Shown piece after piece: positions 1-10,533 of a stretch of DNA of 64,000 nucleotides. A program made the translations under genes and the position numbers. Below the pieces are notes generated by a model. It saw only the letters and a list, made by a program, of their open reading frames with translations, was not told the DNA's origin and ran no database searches. Every line of letters begins with the position of its first letter. The stretch's first letter is position 1. This stretch comes from CAZXWN01 sp964644695 [NCBI: uncultured bacterium]. GTDB taxonomy: Bacteria > UBP4 > UBA4092. Location of the stretch: positions 558,001-622,000 of the forward strand of contig CAZXWN010000001.1 in the NCBI GenBank assembly GCA_964644695.1. Reading direction: 5' to 3'.

Positions 1-551
1 AGTACAAGGCCAAAAACTCCAGAATCCTGTAAAGCCTGGGCATCTTCAAATAGTCTCAAAGCTGAGTCAGAAGTTTTTCCTTGCACTTTATATCCCCCAA
101 GCTGATAAAGAGACTGAGGTGTCAAACCAAGGTGTCCTAAAACAGGTATTCCAGCATCTAAGATTGCCTTAATGGTTTCAATTCGCTCTCGGCCACCTTC
201 GAGTTTTACAGCATGAGCCCCACCCTCCTGCATGAATCTACCAGCATTTTTAACGGCTTCTTCTGTGGATATTTGATAGGATAAAAAAGGCATATCACCC
301 ACTACCAGAGAATGTTCAACAGCTCTGGATACAGCTTTAGTGTGATGGAGCATATCATCCATAGTTACTTGAAGGGTATTGTTATATCCCAAAACAGCTT
401 GTCCTACAGAATCACCAACCAATATGATATCTACACCTAATTGTGAACATAACTTAGCCATTGGATAATCATATGCGGTTAAAACTGTAATTTTATTACC
501 TGATTCTTTACACTGACGGATTGCCTGAGTTGTAATTTGTTTACTCATCAT
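1..551 (-). CDS. panB: 3-methyl-2-oxobutanoate hydroxymethyltransferase, 5' part (cut by window edge)
   Basis: This is the N-terminal ~184 residues of ketopantoate hydroxymethyltransferase, which transfers a hydroxymethyl group from methylene-tetrahydrofolate to alpha-ketoisovalerate in pantothenate synthesis. The expected metal and substrate residues are visible: Asp in LVGDS, Asp in VGDMPF and Glu in VKLEGG, in the family order. Two adjacent ATG codons (551 and 548) follow an AAGG ribosome-binding site, and either could start the protein. It is the last visible gene of the minus-strand operon, 44 bases after folK. The folate enzyme next to a folate-dependent enzyme is a common grouping. The C-terminal third lies outside the window. 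Confidence 0.93.
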   Translation of the reverse strand, partial: MMSKQITTQAIRQCKESGNKITVLTAYDYPMAKLCSQLGVDIILVGDSVGQAVLGYNNTLQVTMDDMLHHTKAVSRAVEHSLVVGDMPFLSYQISTEEAVKNAGRFMQEGGAHAVKLEGGRERIETIKAILDAGIPVLGHLGLTPQSLYQLGGYKVQGKTSDSALRLFEDAQALQDSGVFGLV

Positions 552-595
552 AGAAACCTTTCAGTATTTGATTTCACTCTATTACTATTTTATGC

Positions 596-1087
596 CTACC
601 AGTCCTCTGGTTTGCAGATAATTTTAGGAGGATAAAAAGATTTTACTAATTCGATGATAGTTTTTTTTGTTTCAGGATGAATCCATTCAGGACATATTTC
701 CAATATAGGATAGAGAACAAAACTTCTTTCCTCCAAATATGGATGAGGCAAAATAAGATTATCGGTTTTGAGTAAAACATCTTCGTAACTTAGAATATCT
801 AAATCAATTATTCTTGGCCCCCACTTAATATCCCTACGCCTACCCATCAAATACTCAATATTTAATAACTCCGACAAAAGTATGGCGGGATTATAATTTG
901 TATCAAGTAACAATACCGAGTTGTAATAAACTGGTTGATTATGATTACCCCAGGGTTCTGTTTCAATAATTGATGAAGTTTTCAAAATAATAGTGCCCGG
1001 CAACATAGAAATATGTTGCCGGGCACTAGATAAATTCTCTTTTTTGTCGCCCAGGTTTGACCCTAAGCCTACAAAAACATGAGCCAT
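596..1087 (-). CDS. folK: 2-amino-4-hydroxy-6-hydroxymethyldihydropteridine pyrophosphokinase
   Basis: HPPK transfers pyrophosphate from ATP to 6-hydroxymethyl-7,8-dihydropterin in folate synthesis (cytosol). The 163-residue length is normal. The N-terminal VGLGSNLGD motif and the RRRDIKWGPRIIDLDIL signature at about residues 83-99 are clear, and the two magnesium-binding aspartates are at 95 and 97. It starts one base after the dapL stop codon and lies upstream of panB, so it is probably co-transcribed. No folP or folB is visible next to it. Confidence 0.95.
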   Translation of the reverse strand: MAHVFVGLGSNLGDKKENLSSARQHISMLPGTIILKTSSIIETEPWGNHNQPVYYNSVLLLDTNYNPAILLSELLNIEYLMGRRRDIKWGPRIIDLDILSYEDVLLKTDNLILPHPYLEERSFVLYPILEICPEWIHPETKKTIIELVKSFYPPKIICKPEDW

Positions 1088-1088
1088 A

Positions 1089-2258
1089 TTACTTTAGACT
1101 CATCTTGGATAATCGTTTTACAGCTTCTTTAAGGCGTGAGACATCTGTAGTCACTGTCATCCGGATATATCCTTCACCATATTGACCAAAACCAACACCT
1201 GGAGTGGTTACAATACCGGTCTCGCTCAATATTTTTGCTGTAAAGTCCATGGATTTAAACCCTTTTGGAACTGGAATCCACACATAGAATCCCCCACCAG
1301 GATTACACACATTCCAACCAAGGGACTTTAATCCATTTACTAAAACATCGCGGCGCTTCTGATAAATATCTCTTAATTTTTGGACACACAACTGATCAGA
1401 ACTCATTGCAGTTATAGCCGCTTCCTGAATTGCACCAAACTGTCCAGAATCTAAATTATTCTTAATATTTCCCAATGCTTGAACTAACTGGCGATTTCCG
1501 ACAACAAAACCTAACCGCCATCCCGTCATATTATATGTTTTAGAAAGAGAGTGGAATTCAATACCAACATCTTTAGAACCCTTGGCGCTAAAAAAGCTGG
1601 GTGGAGCTTCATTGTTGTAGTAAATTTCCGAATACGCCATGTCATGGCAAACAATGATTTTATGTTTTTTTGCAAATCGGACAACTTCCTCAAAGAACTT
1701 GACTGAAGCAACAGCCCCAGTAGGATTATTCGGATAGTTAAGCCACATCATCTTGGCTTTTGCCAAAACTTTTTCTGGGATGGCCTTTAAATCGGGGAGA
1801 AAATTATTCTCCTTTAATAACGGCATTCGGTAAGTTTTGCCACCAGCGAAAGTTGTTCCAATATGGTAAACAGGATAACCGGGATCCGGTACCAGGACAT
1901 AATCACCAGGATTGATAAAAGCAAGAGGGATATGCCCAATTCCTTCCTTGGAACCAATCATTGCCAAGACTTCATTTTTGGGATCAAAACTAACACCAAA
2001 ACGATTTTCGACCCATTTTGCGGCAGCCTGTCGATAAGTTAAAAAACCCTCATATGGAGGATATTGATGATAAACAGGGTTTTTGGCTGCTTTACAAAGA
2101 GCGTTAATAATATGTTTAGGCGTAGGAAGATCCGGATCTCCAATTCCAAGATTGATAATATCGAGTCCCTTTTCCTTTGCTTCTTGTTTCATAGCATCAA
2201 TACGGGCAAACAGATAAGGAGGAATCAACTGAAATCTTCTTGAAGTTTCAAAATTCAT
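1089..2258 (-). CDS. dapL: LL-diaminopimelate aminotransferase-like class I aminotransferase
   Basis: This is a fold-type I PLP aminotransferase of 389 residues. The PLP lysine is K240 in SLSKTYNMTGWR, the NYPNNPTGA segment is at 174-182, and the cofactor-binding Asp is D206. The N-terminal INLGIGDPDLPTP block and the overall pattern fit LL-diaminopimelate aminotransferase, which makes LL-DAP directly from tetrahydrodipicolinate for lysine and peptidoglycan. Related class I enzymes (alanine, aspartate or aromatic aminotransferases) look similar, so the substrate is inferred. It lies 27 bases after pyrG and one base before folK in the same operon. Confidence 0.75.
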   Translation of the reverse strand: MNFETSRRFQLIPPYLFARIDAMKQEAKEKGLDIINLGIGDPDLPTPKHIINALCKAAKNPVYHQYPPYEGFLTYRQAAAKWVENRFGVSFDPKNEVLAMIGSKEGIGHIPLAFINPGDYVLVPDPGYPVYHIGTTFAGGKTYRMPLLKENNFLPDLKAIPEKVLAKAKMMWLNYPNNPTGAVASVKFFEEVVRFAKKHKIIVCHDMAYSEIYYNNEAPPSFFSAKGSKDVGIEFHSLSKTYNMTGWRLGFVVGNRQLVQALGNIKNNLDSGQFGAIQEAAITAMSSDQLCVQKLRDIYQKRRDVLVNGLKSLGWNVCNPGGGFYVWIPVPKGFKSMDFTAKILSETGIVTTPGVGFGQYGEGYIRMTVTTDVSRLKEAVKRLSKMSLK

Positions 2259-2285
2259 AAGCCATAACTCTCCATTGAGTAAAAT

Positions 2286-4662
<2,377 letters not shown>

Positions 4663-4666
<4 letters not shown>

Positions 4667-5670
4667 AGCCGTCCCTCCAGAATTCTGATAATCTCTTGTG
4701 GACTACAGGTAGCAACCCCGACTTTCCCTACAACGATACCTGCCGCATAATTAGCAAGAATTGAGGCCTCTTTCATTGACCCTCCTGCAGCCATGACACA
4801 AGCCATCGTTGCGATGACAGTGTCCCCTGCACCACTTACATCAAAAACTTCGCGGGCCTGGGTTGGGATATGTGTAATATCGCCATTCGCCTCAAATAGC
4901 GACATCCCTTCTTCTCCCCGAGTGATCAGTAAGGAAGACCCTGTTAATACATCAAGCAATTGCCGTCCAACCTTCATTAATGACTCTTCATTAGTAACAG
5001 GAATGCCAGCAAAAGCACCCGCTTCATGATGATTGGGGGTCAGGATATTCATGCCCCGGAATTGTTTAGGATAAAAAACCTTGGGGTCAACTAAAACTAA
5101 CTTCTTTTTATCACTGGTTAATGTCTGGATTTCATCCAAGACATCTTCCTGTATGACTCCCTTGGAATAATCCTCAATGATGATGGCATCACAATCATCT
5201 ATATGGTTTTTAATCTGTTGAACCAAATCAGCTTTCAAGCCTTTAGATAAAGGCTCTAAATCTTCACGGTCAATTCTAACCACCTGTTGACTATGAGCAA
5301 CAACGCGGGTTTTGAGTGTAGTCTTACGACCCTTATCTGCCAATACAGCCACAGGATCAGCGCCAGACTTTTTTAAAGCATTAATTAACCATTCTCCCAT
5401 GGCGTCGTCTCCGACAACTCCGGCAACTTTCACCTGTCCCCCGAGAGAACGGATATTATTAACTACATTGGCGGCACCTCCAGGTGCCAGAGATTGTTTG
5501 GTAACCGAGACCACTGGAACGGGTGCTTCAGGGGATATCCGATTTACCTTACCCCAGATAAACTCATCGACCATCAAATCCCCAATAACCATGATTCTGA
5601 TTCCCGAAGTAGCGGCCAAATATTTAGCTGCTTTTTGAGAATCCATTAAGACTGGAGTTGATATACTCAT
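4663..5670 (-). CDS. rfaE1: D-glycero-beta-D-manno-heptose 7-phosphate kinase (HldE kinase domain)
   Basis: This PfkB-family sugar kinase of 335 residues corresponds to the N-terminal half of HldE and phosphorylates heptose-7-phosphate at C1 in ADP-heptose synthesis. GGAANVVNNIRSLGG marks PfkB signature 1, and DVSGAGDTVIA near residue 280 contains the catalytic Asp. The adenylyltransferase half of two-domain HldE is absent, so that step must come from a separate gene not seen here. It has four-base overlaps with both neighbours (kdsB and the DHS-like gene). Confidence 0.9.
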
Positions 5671-6632
5671 GGCTTTTTGCTCCTTGTTGTTTTCTTTTCC
5701 AGAATCGCCATGACCGAACTATATAAAAGGGGAATCATTAATTCATGATGTCCAGTGATTGCATATCCTTTACCACCCGTACGGGTAGGACGAGAGACAA
5801 CATTCTCTCTTGGACGATAATGTTGAATCATGTCAAAGTTACAGGTCACAAAATTACGAACGGGATATCCCAAATTACGGGCAATCGTCAGTGCTTTTAA
5901 GAACACCTCAGGTAAAATGACTGCAGAGCCCAGGTTCAGAAGAACTCCACCATCATCCAAATTCGATATCTGTTCAACAAACAAATGAAAATCCTTCAAA
6001 CTGGTTGTTCCCATTACAGCACCATCAACTGCAGGGTGTTGATAAATAGTATCTGTCCCAATAGCTGTATGTACCGTAATAGGTAAACCCAGCTGGACTC
6101 CATTTGCTAAGACACTCAAAGACCTGTTAGGTAATTTCTTCGATTGAATGGATTTTCCAATTGAATAACCCATTCCCCAGCCCTTAGAACAGCCAAATTT
6201 CAATGCTGCATGAATAAAGTCACCGGTCTCGTGCACCATACCAAAAGTGCCATCTTCAAGGGATTTTGCGACATCCTCACTGGTTTGACCAATCATGGCC
6301 ACTTCTGTGTCATGAATACTGGCGGAACCGTTCATAACCACACCGGTGATAATCCCCCGTTTCATCAAATCAATCAATAATGGAGTTACACCACATTTGA
6401 TAATATGGCCCCCAATCATAACAATCACGGGCTTCTTATGCTCATAAGCATAAACAATGGCCTTTACAACAGCCTTAAAATCACCAGCCGCCAAAATATC
6501 AGGCAGATTGTTAAACCACTCTGAAAAATTATGGACATTTTTCGGGAGATGAGAAAATTGATTTATTTGAACTTTATGCACTCGGTCTTTGATGGAATAC
6601 AAATGCACTTTTTTGGGGTCAATGTCCTTCAT
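5667..6632 (-). CDS. Deoxyhypusine synthase-like family protein
   Basis: The 321-residue protein resembles bacterial members of the deoxyhypusine synthase superfamily (NAD-dependent Rossmann-like fold). Conserved-looking blocks are IGGHIIKCGVTPLL, MNGSASIHDTEVA, VHTAIGTDTIYQHP and ITGHHELMIPLL. I do not see the SWGK-type motif that carries the catalytic lysine of true eukaryotic or archaeal DHS, and bacteria normally lack eIF5A, so the substrate is unknown. It is the first gene of the KDO/heptose/CTP operon and overlaps the heptose kinase by four bases. This suggests, but does not prove, a role linked to envelope sugars. No clear ribosome-binding site precedes the ATG. Confidence 0.7.
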   Translation of the reverse strand: MKDIDPKKVHLYSIKDRVHKVQINQFSHLPKNVHNFSEWFNNLPDILAAGDFKAVVKAIVYAYEHKKPVIVMIGGHIIKCGVTPLLIDLMKRGIITGVVMNGSASIHDTEVAMIGQTSEDVAKSLEDGTFGMVHETGDFIHAALKFGCSKGWGMGYSIGKSIQSKKLPNRSLSVLANGVQLGLPITVHTAIGTDTIYQHPAVDGAVMGTTSLKDFHLFVEQISNLDDGGVLLNLGSAVILPEVFLKALTIARNLGYPVRNFVTCNFDMIQHYRPRENVVSRPTRTGGKGYAITGHHELMIPLLYSSVMAILEKKTTRSKKP

Positions 6633-6771
6633 AATATTAATGCAGGAACTTCTCCAGTGTGTAGATTTGAGAATAAATTGAAATCACTCTCGGACGGGAT
6701 TCTATCTTATCAGATGACTGCCATAATTTCAAAGATTAATCTATATCCGACTATTATAGTCTGGTACAAAC

Positions 6772-6797
6772 ATCGAACAAGATCGATCTCGTTCGAT
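6772..6797. repeat. Dispersed 26-bp palindrome, copy 1
   Basis: The left half-site ATCGAACAAGATC is followed directly by its reverse complement with one mismatch. The same palindrome recurs at 23058-23083, 47951-47976 and 59990-60015, always between genes. Here it lies in the 186-base gap downstream of the glycerate kinase gene and upstream of the DHS-like gene. A run of T follows on the plus strand only, and no plus-strand gene precedes it, so a simple terminator role does not fit this copy well. Confidence 0.85.
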
Positions 6798-6818
6798 TTT
6801 TCTTCGTTCGGAACTGAA

Positions 6819-7967
6819 TTAAATATTGATAATCAATCGGAATATTTCCTCAGTCTGCCTTGTTAATAGTTGGTTTGATTCTGCGATTGATTCAGTCATA
6901 CTCATCGGGCCATTCTGAATGGGGAAAAGGGCTGTAAAGCCATCATTATGAAGAGCTTGCCTATTATTCCCAATAATTCCGGCTAACGCGATGACCTTAC
7001 AATGATATTTCTGAGCACGGAAAGCAAGTGCTGAAGGAGCCTTCCCGGATCGGGATTGACTATCTATTTTACCTTCACCAGTAACAACTAACTCATTATT
7101 TTTCAATGCTTCATCAATATTTAATTCATTCATAATATAGTCGCTGCCAGATACAAGCTCAGCGTTAATAAATGCCATTAAGCCGGCACCCAAACCACCC
7201 GCAGCCCCAGCTCCCGGGACTTTAGATAAATTGATACCGAATGTCCTTTGAATTAATTCATTAAAATGAACAAATCCTTCCTCAAGTTGGGCGAGCATGA
7301 CAGGTGTAGCACCCTTCTGTGGAGCATATCTAGAAACAGCACCATCTTTACCTAACAGGGGATTTTTCACATCACAGGCAACCCTTATTTTCACTTTATT
7401 TATTCGTCTATCTAAATTCGAATCATCAATTGACACAATTTGAGTTAAATTTCCCCCACCAAGCCCTACGACCTTACCCTTCTTGTCCAGAAACTTTATT
7501 CCAAGGGCCATTAAAGCTCCGGTTCCCATGTCCACAGTTGCACTCCCCCCTACACCGACAACGATTTCAGAAACATTTGAATCCAGGCATTTTTTTATTA
7601 ACTCTCCGGTTCCATAGGTATGAGCTTTTAAGGGGTTTCTATGATTGATTAGCACTCGAAAGAGACCTGATGCCTGAGCCATTTCAATAACAGCTGACTT
7701 CCCCCGATTTATGATTCCCCATTTTGCGTTAACTACTTCATCCATTGGCCCCATTACAGTCGTTGTCTTTTGCTTTCCCCCTAACCCTCTGACTAGAACA
7801 TCCATCGTTCCATCACCCCCATCAGCAATGGGAATCAATGTTGTTTTAATGTCGGGATTAACACGCAATATCCCTTTTTGTATAGCTTTAGCAGCTTCAT
7901 ACGCTGTTAAGGATTCCTTGAATGCATTGGGAGCTATTAACACGCGGGGTAATTTTTTATTTTTCAT
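6819..7967 (-). CDS. glxK: Glycerate kinase
   Basis: This 382-residue protein is a GlxK/GarK-family kinase that phosphorylates D-glycerate with ATP. Family blocks are visible in order: LIAPNAFKESLTAYEAA at the N terminus, PIADGGDGTMDVL near residue 47, GVGGSATVDMGTGALMALG near 140, PGAGAAGGLGAGLMAF near 255 and VTGEGKIDSQSRSGKAP near 300. The start has an AGGA site six bases upstream. It is monocistronic or the end of its own unit, separated by 186 bases from the next minus-strand gene and by 80 bases from the divergent udk. Whether it makes 2- or 3-phosphoglycerate cannot be read from sequence. Confidence 0.93.
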   Translation of the reverse strand: MKNKKLPRVLIAPNAFKESLTAYEAAKAIQKGILRVNPDIKTTLIPIADGGDGTMDVLVRGLGGKQKTTTVMGPMDEVVNAKWGIINRGKSAVIEMAQASGLFRVLINHRNPLKAHTYGTGELIKKCLDSNVSEIVVGVGGSATVDMGTGALMALGIKFLDKKGKVVGLGGGNLTQIVSIDDSNLDRRINKVKIRVACDVKNPLLGKDGAVSRYAPQKGATPVMLAQLEEGFVHFNELIQRTFGINLSKVPGAGAAGGLGAGLMAFINAELVSGSDYIMNELNIDEALKNNELVVTGEGKIDSQSRSGKAPSALAFRAQKYHCKVIALAGIIGNNRQALHNDGFTALFPIQNGPMSMTESIAESNQLLTRQTEEIFRLIINI

Positions 7968-8047
7968 AATCCGTCCTGATATTCAAGTTTATTCATTCAA
8001 GGTACAATGAATACATATTTTATTCCAGAAATAAGGTTGAAATCATT

Positions 8048-8683
8048 ATGTTAATTTTGGGTATTGCCGGTGGAACAGGATCTGGTAAGACAACCATCGC
8101 TAAATCAATTTCAAAACAACTGGGCCACCAAAAGATTAAAATTCTTCATCAGGATTCATATTATCTGGACCAGAGCCATTTACCATTTGAACAGCGGCAA
8201 AAAACCAATTATGACCATCCTTCAGCCATGGATATTCCCTTATTGAAAAAACATATCAGTGATTTGAAATCTGGAATTCCCATTGATAAACCCATTTATG
8301 ACTTTAAAACTCATTCCAGAGCTTCAGAAACAGAACATATTGAACCTGTTGATATTCTTATCATTGAGGGTATCTTTGCCCTTCAGGATCCAGAATTAAG
8401 AGAAATTGAAGATATTAAAATATATGTTGAGACAGATGCCGATATTCGTGTACTTCGCCGTCTTCGTCGTGACATTCAGGAAAGAGGACGCACTGTAGAA
8501 TCTGTCATCATGCAATATAAAGACATCGTTCGCCCCATGCATCTCCAGTTTGTTGAGCCAACTAAGCAATATGCCGACATAATCATACCTGAGGGTGGAC
8601 ATAATAAAGTCGCAATTAATATTATGGTTAATACGCTTAGAGAATATGTTCGCCGTTTGCAAGAGTCTCAGCCTCAAAACTGA
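8048..8683 (+). CDS. udk: Uridine kinase
   Basis: Uridine kinase salvages uridine (and cytidine) to the monophosphate with ATP or GTP. The protein is 211 residues, the normal length. The P-loop GGTGSGKTT is at residues 8-16, followed by the HQDSYY substrate motif, NYDHPSAMD, PIYDFKTHSR and the LRRLRRDIQERGR lid region. An AAGG site lies upstream of the start. It converges on comF with zero spacing: the two stop codons abut at 8683/8684. Confidence 0.95.
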   Translation: MLILGIAGGTGSGKTTIAKSISKQLGHQKIKILHQDSYYLDQSHLPFEQRQKTNYDHPSAMDIPLLKKHISDLKSGIPIDKPIYDFKTHSRASETEHIEPVDILIIEGIFALQDPELREIEDIKIYVETDADIRVLRRLRRDIQERGRTVESVIMQYKDIVRPMHLQFVEPTKQYADIIIPEGGHNKVAINIMVNTLREYVRRLQESQPQN

Positions 8684-9460
8684 TTATCCACCACGCGTCA
8701 TACATAAAGCGTAAACAGCCATTGCTCCAGCATCTTTTAAAACCTTAGAACAGGCATTAATCGTAGCGCCAGTAGTCATGACATCGTCTACTATCAATAT
8801 AGTTTTGCCTGCAATAAGGGTTTTATTCTGTGCAGCAAATAATCCCTCCACATTTTTCATCCGCTCTTCACTATTCAAGCCTACCTGGGGAATATTGTAC
8901 CGAGTTCGATATAACACATTATTGATTAATGGAATATTCAATCGAACAGATAACGGTTGGAATAAAACTTCAGATTGATTAAACTCTCTATCTCTTAAAC
9001 GTCGGGGATGTAAAGGCACGGGAACTATAGCATCAAGGGCAGGATAATCATTGGATGTATCAAAATAGTCTAAAACCATGCGACTTAAAGGAGAAATATA
9101 TTCCGTGTGATATTCATATTTTAGACTATGAATAACTTTTCTCATCCGCTTATCGTACAGAGCGATTCCTCTTGCAAGGTCAAAATGAATATTCTGAAGG
9201 GCTTTACACGCAAAACAGTCAATACCTTCACCATCACCGAAAGGATGCCCGCAAACTCTACAATAAGGAGGGCGCAAGATAACCATCTTGCGCCAACACT
9301 GTTCACAGACAAAGCCATCATGAATATAGCTGCTGTTTAGTTTTTGAGAACAAAAACGACATTTTACTGGATAGAAAATATCTATTAAAGAATGTAAATA
9401 ACTCAATCCATGAAATTTTAAACTATCCATTATTCTTCGGTTATTCTGCGGAGCCTCCAT
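8684..9460 (-). CDS. comF: ComF family phosphoribosyltransferase-like protein
   Basis: ComF proteins are involved in DNA uptake in naturally competent bacteria, though many bacteria carry one of unknown role. Four CxxC pairs (CRFC, CEQC, CRVC, CFAC) in the N-terminal ~90 residues form the zinc-finger part. The type I PRTase motif ILIVDDVMTTGATI is near the C terminus. The ATG at 9460 has AAGG eight bases upstream and is chosen; a TTG at 9475 and an ATG at 9430 are alternatives. The start lies inside the 3' end of the FHA gene, so the two are translationally coupled. Confidence 0.88.
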   Translation of the reverse strand: MEAPQNNRRIMDSLKFHGLSYLHSLIDIFYPVKCRFCSQKLNSSYIHDGFVCEQCWRKMVILRPPYCRVCGHPFGDGEGIDCFACKALQNIHFDLARGIALYDKRMRKVIHSLKYEYHTEYISPLSRMVLDYFDTSNDYPALDAIVPVPLHPRRLRDREFNQSEVLFQPLSVRLNIPLINNVLYRTRYNIPQVGLNSEERMKNVEGLFAAQNKTLIAGKTILIVDDVMTTGATINACSKVLKDAGAMAVYALCMTRGG

Positions 9461-10463
9461 CTGAATGACCTTCAATCAAATCAATAATGTTCTTTGCGTG
9501 TTCAGAGAGTGTCTCATCAGAATCATTTATCAGCTTTTCCCATGCTTTAATTTGTTTTTGGGTTCTTCCCGGTTTACATGTCCCACAAGACCGATGGCGA
9601 GACATGATGGCATCTTCGGCTTTTAAATAATAAATACGTTTTTCAGGCTGAATACCATTCACCCATTTGCAGTCTTTGTGGTGAAAAGTCACTGCAGCCA
9701 TACTGGAAACAAATGGAGCATCGTTTAATTTATCTGAGTTTTGGGAGTGAACTGATTTTATGTCACGGAAGGATTCAAGATTATGGATTCCAGCGTCATG
9801 CCCACGCATTGATGCAGGCACTTTATCTAAATATTTTAAAAATCTGAATTTTGTAAATCCGATTTCAATAATGTCATTATGCTCAAGATTGGCTTCCTTG
9901 ACCTTCTGTCCATTAACCTTTGTACCCGCCATTGTTCCCATATCTTTTAGGATATAACGATTATTGAGATAGCAAATACGTACATGTTTTTTTGCAGCCA
10001 ACCAATCCCCAACAACAACATCACAATCTGATTCGCGTCCTATAGTTGCTTCAAGTTTCTCAAATTTATAGACTTGATTTGGATTACTTTCTGACTGTAA
10101 ATAACAAGGTTCTATTTTGGGAAGGACAACAGTTTTATCAAAATCAAAGGGGCTAATTGATTGAGTTTGAGTTTGGGTAAGAAGATCTTCAAGAAAATAG
10201 ACTTTTACTTTACCGAATATTATTTCATCCTGGTCTTTCAAAGCTTGCTTCTGAATTTTCACACCATTCACAAAAGTTCCATTGGCACTGCTAAGATCCA
10301 TGACAAAGTATGTTCCATTTACTAATTCAATCTGTGAATGATTTCGCGAGACACTTAGATTATCAATTACAACATCATTGTCCAAGGATCTGCCAACACG
10401 AATAAGTGGCTTATCAAAAGAAAATTCTTTCATCTCACTGAGTTTTATAACGAGTTTTGGCAT
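9441..10463 (-). CDS. Tandem FHA-domain protein with C-terminal Ada-like zinc motif
   Basis: The 340-residue cytosolic protein has two forkhead-associated domains. FHA1 (about 5-95) has GR at 24-25, SRNH at 39-42 and NGT at 61-63, the usual phosphothreonine-binding residues. FHA2 (about 130-212) keeps GR (142-143) and H160 but has Ala where the Ser of the SRxH motif is expected, so it may not bind phosphopeptides. Residues 259-298 contain an HHKDC / RSCGTCKP pattern (C265, C293, C296 with H261 or H262), like the short metal-binding motif related to the Ada N terminus. No kinase or transmembrane segment is present. The function is unknown; it overlaps comF. Confidence 0.85.
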   Translation of the reverse strand: MPKLVIKLSEMKEFSFDKPLIRVGRSLDNDVVIDNLSVSRNHSQIELVNGTYFVMDLSSANGTFVNGVKIQKQALKDQDEIIFGKVKVYFLEDLLTQTQTQSISPFDFDKTVVLPKIEPCYLQSESNPNQVYKFEKLEATIGRESDCDVVVGDWLAAKKHVRICYLNNRYILKDMGTMAGTKVNGQKVKEANLEHNDIIEIGFTKFRFLKYLDKVPASMRGHDAGIHNLESFRDIKSVHSQNSDKLNDAPFVSSMAAVTFHHKDCKWVNGIQPEKRIYYLKAEDAIMSRHRSCGTCKPGRTQKQIKAWEKLINDSDETLSEHAKNIIDLIEGHSDGGSAE

Positions 10464-10503
10464 ATCCGATTACTCCCAATTTAGAATTTCAGTTTATGCC
10501 AGA

Positions 10504-10532
10504 ATTTTAGGGGTAGTTCATCATCCTGTCAA
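10504..10532 (-). promoter_or_regulatory. Predicted promoter of the FHA-comF unit
   Basis: On the minus strand a perfect TTGACA (10527-10532) is followed after 17 bases by TAAAAT (10504-10509). The predicted transcript starts about 34 bases before the FHA start codon. The -35 box sits within the last bases before and around the cobA/hemD stop, so this unit can be transcribed apart from the upstream heme operon. Confidence 0.7.
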
Positions 10533-10533
10533 T

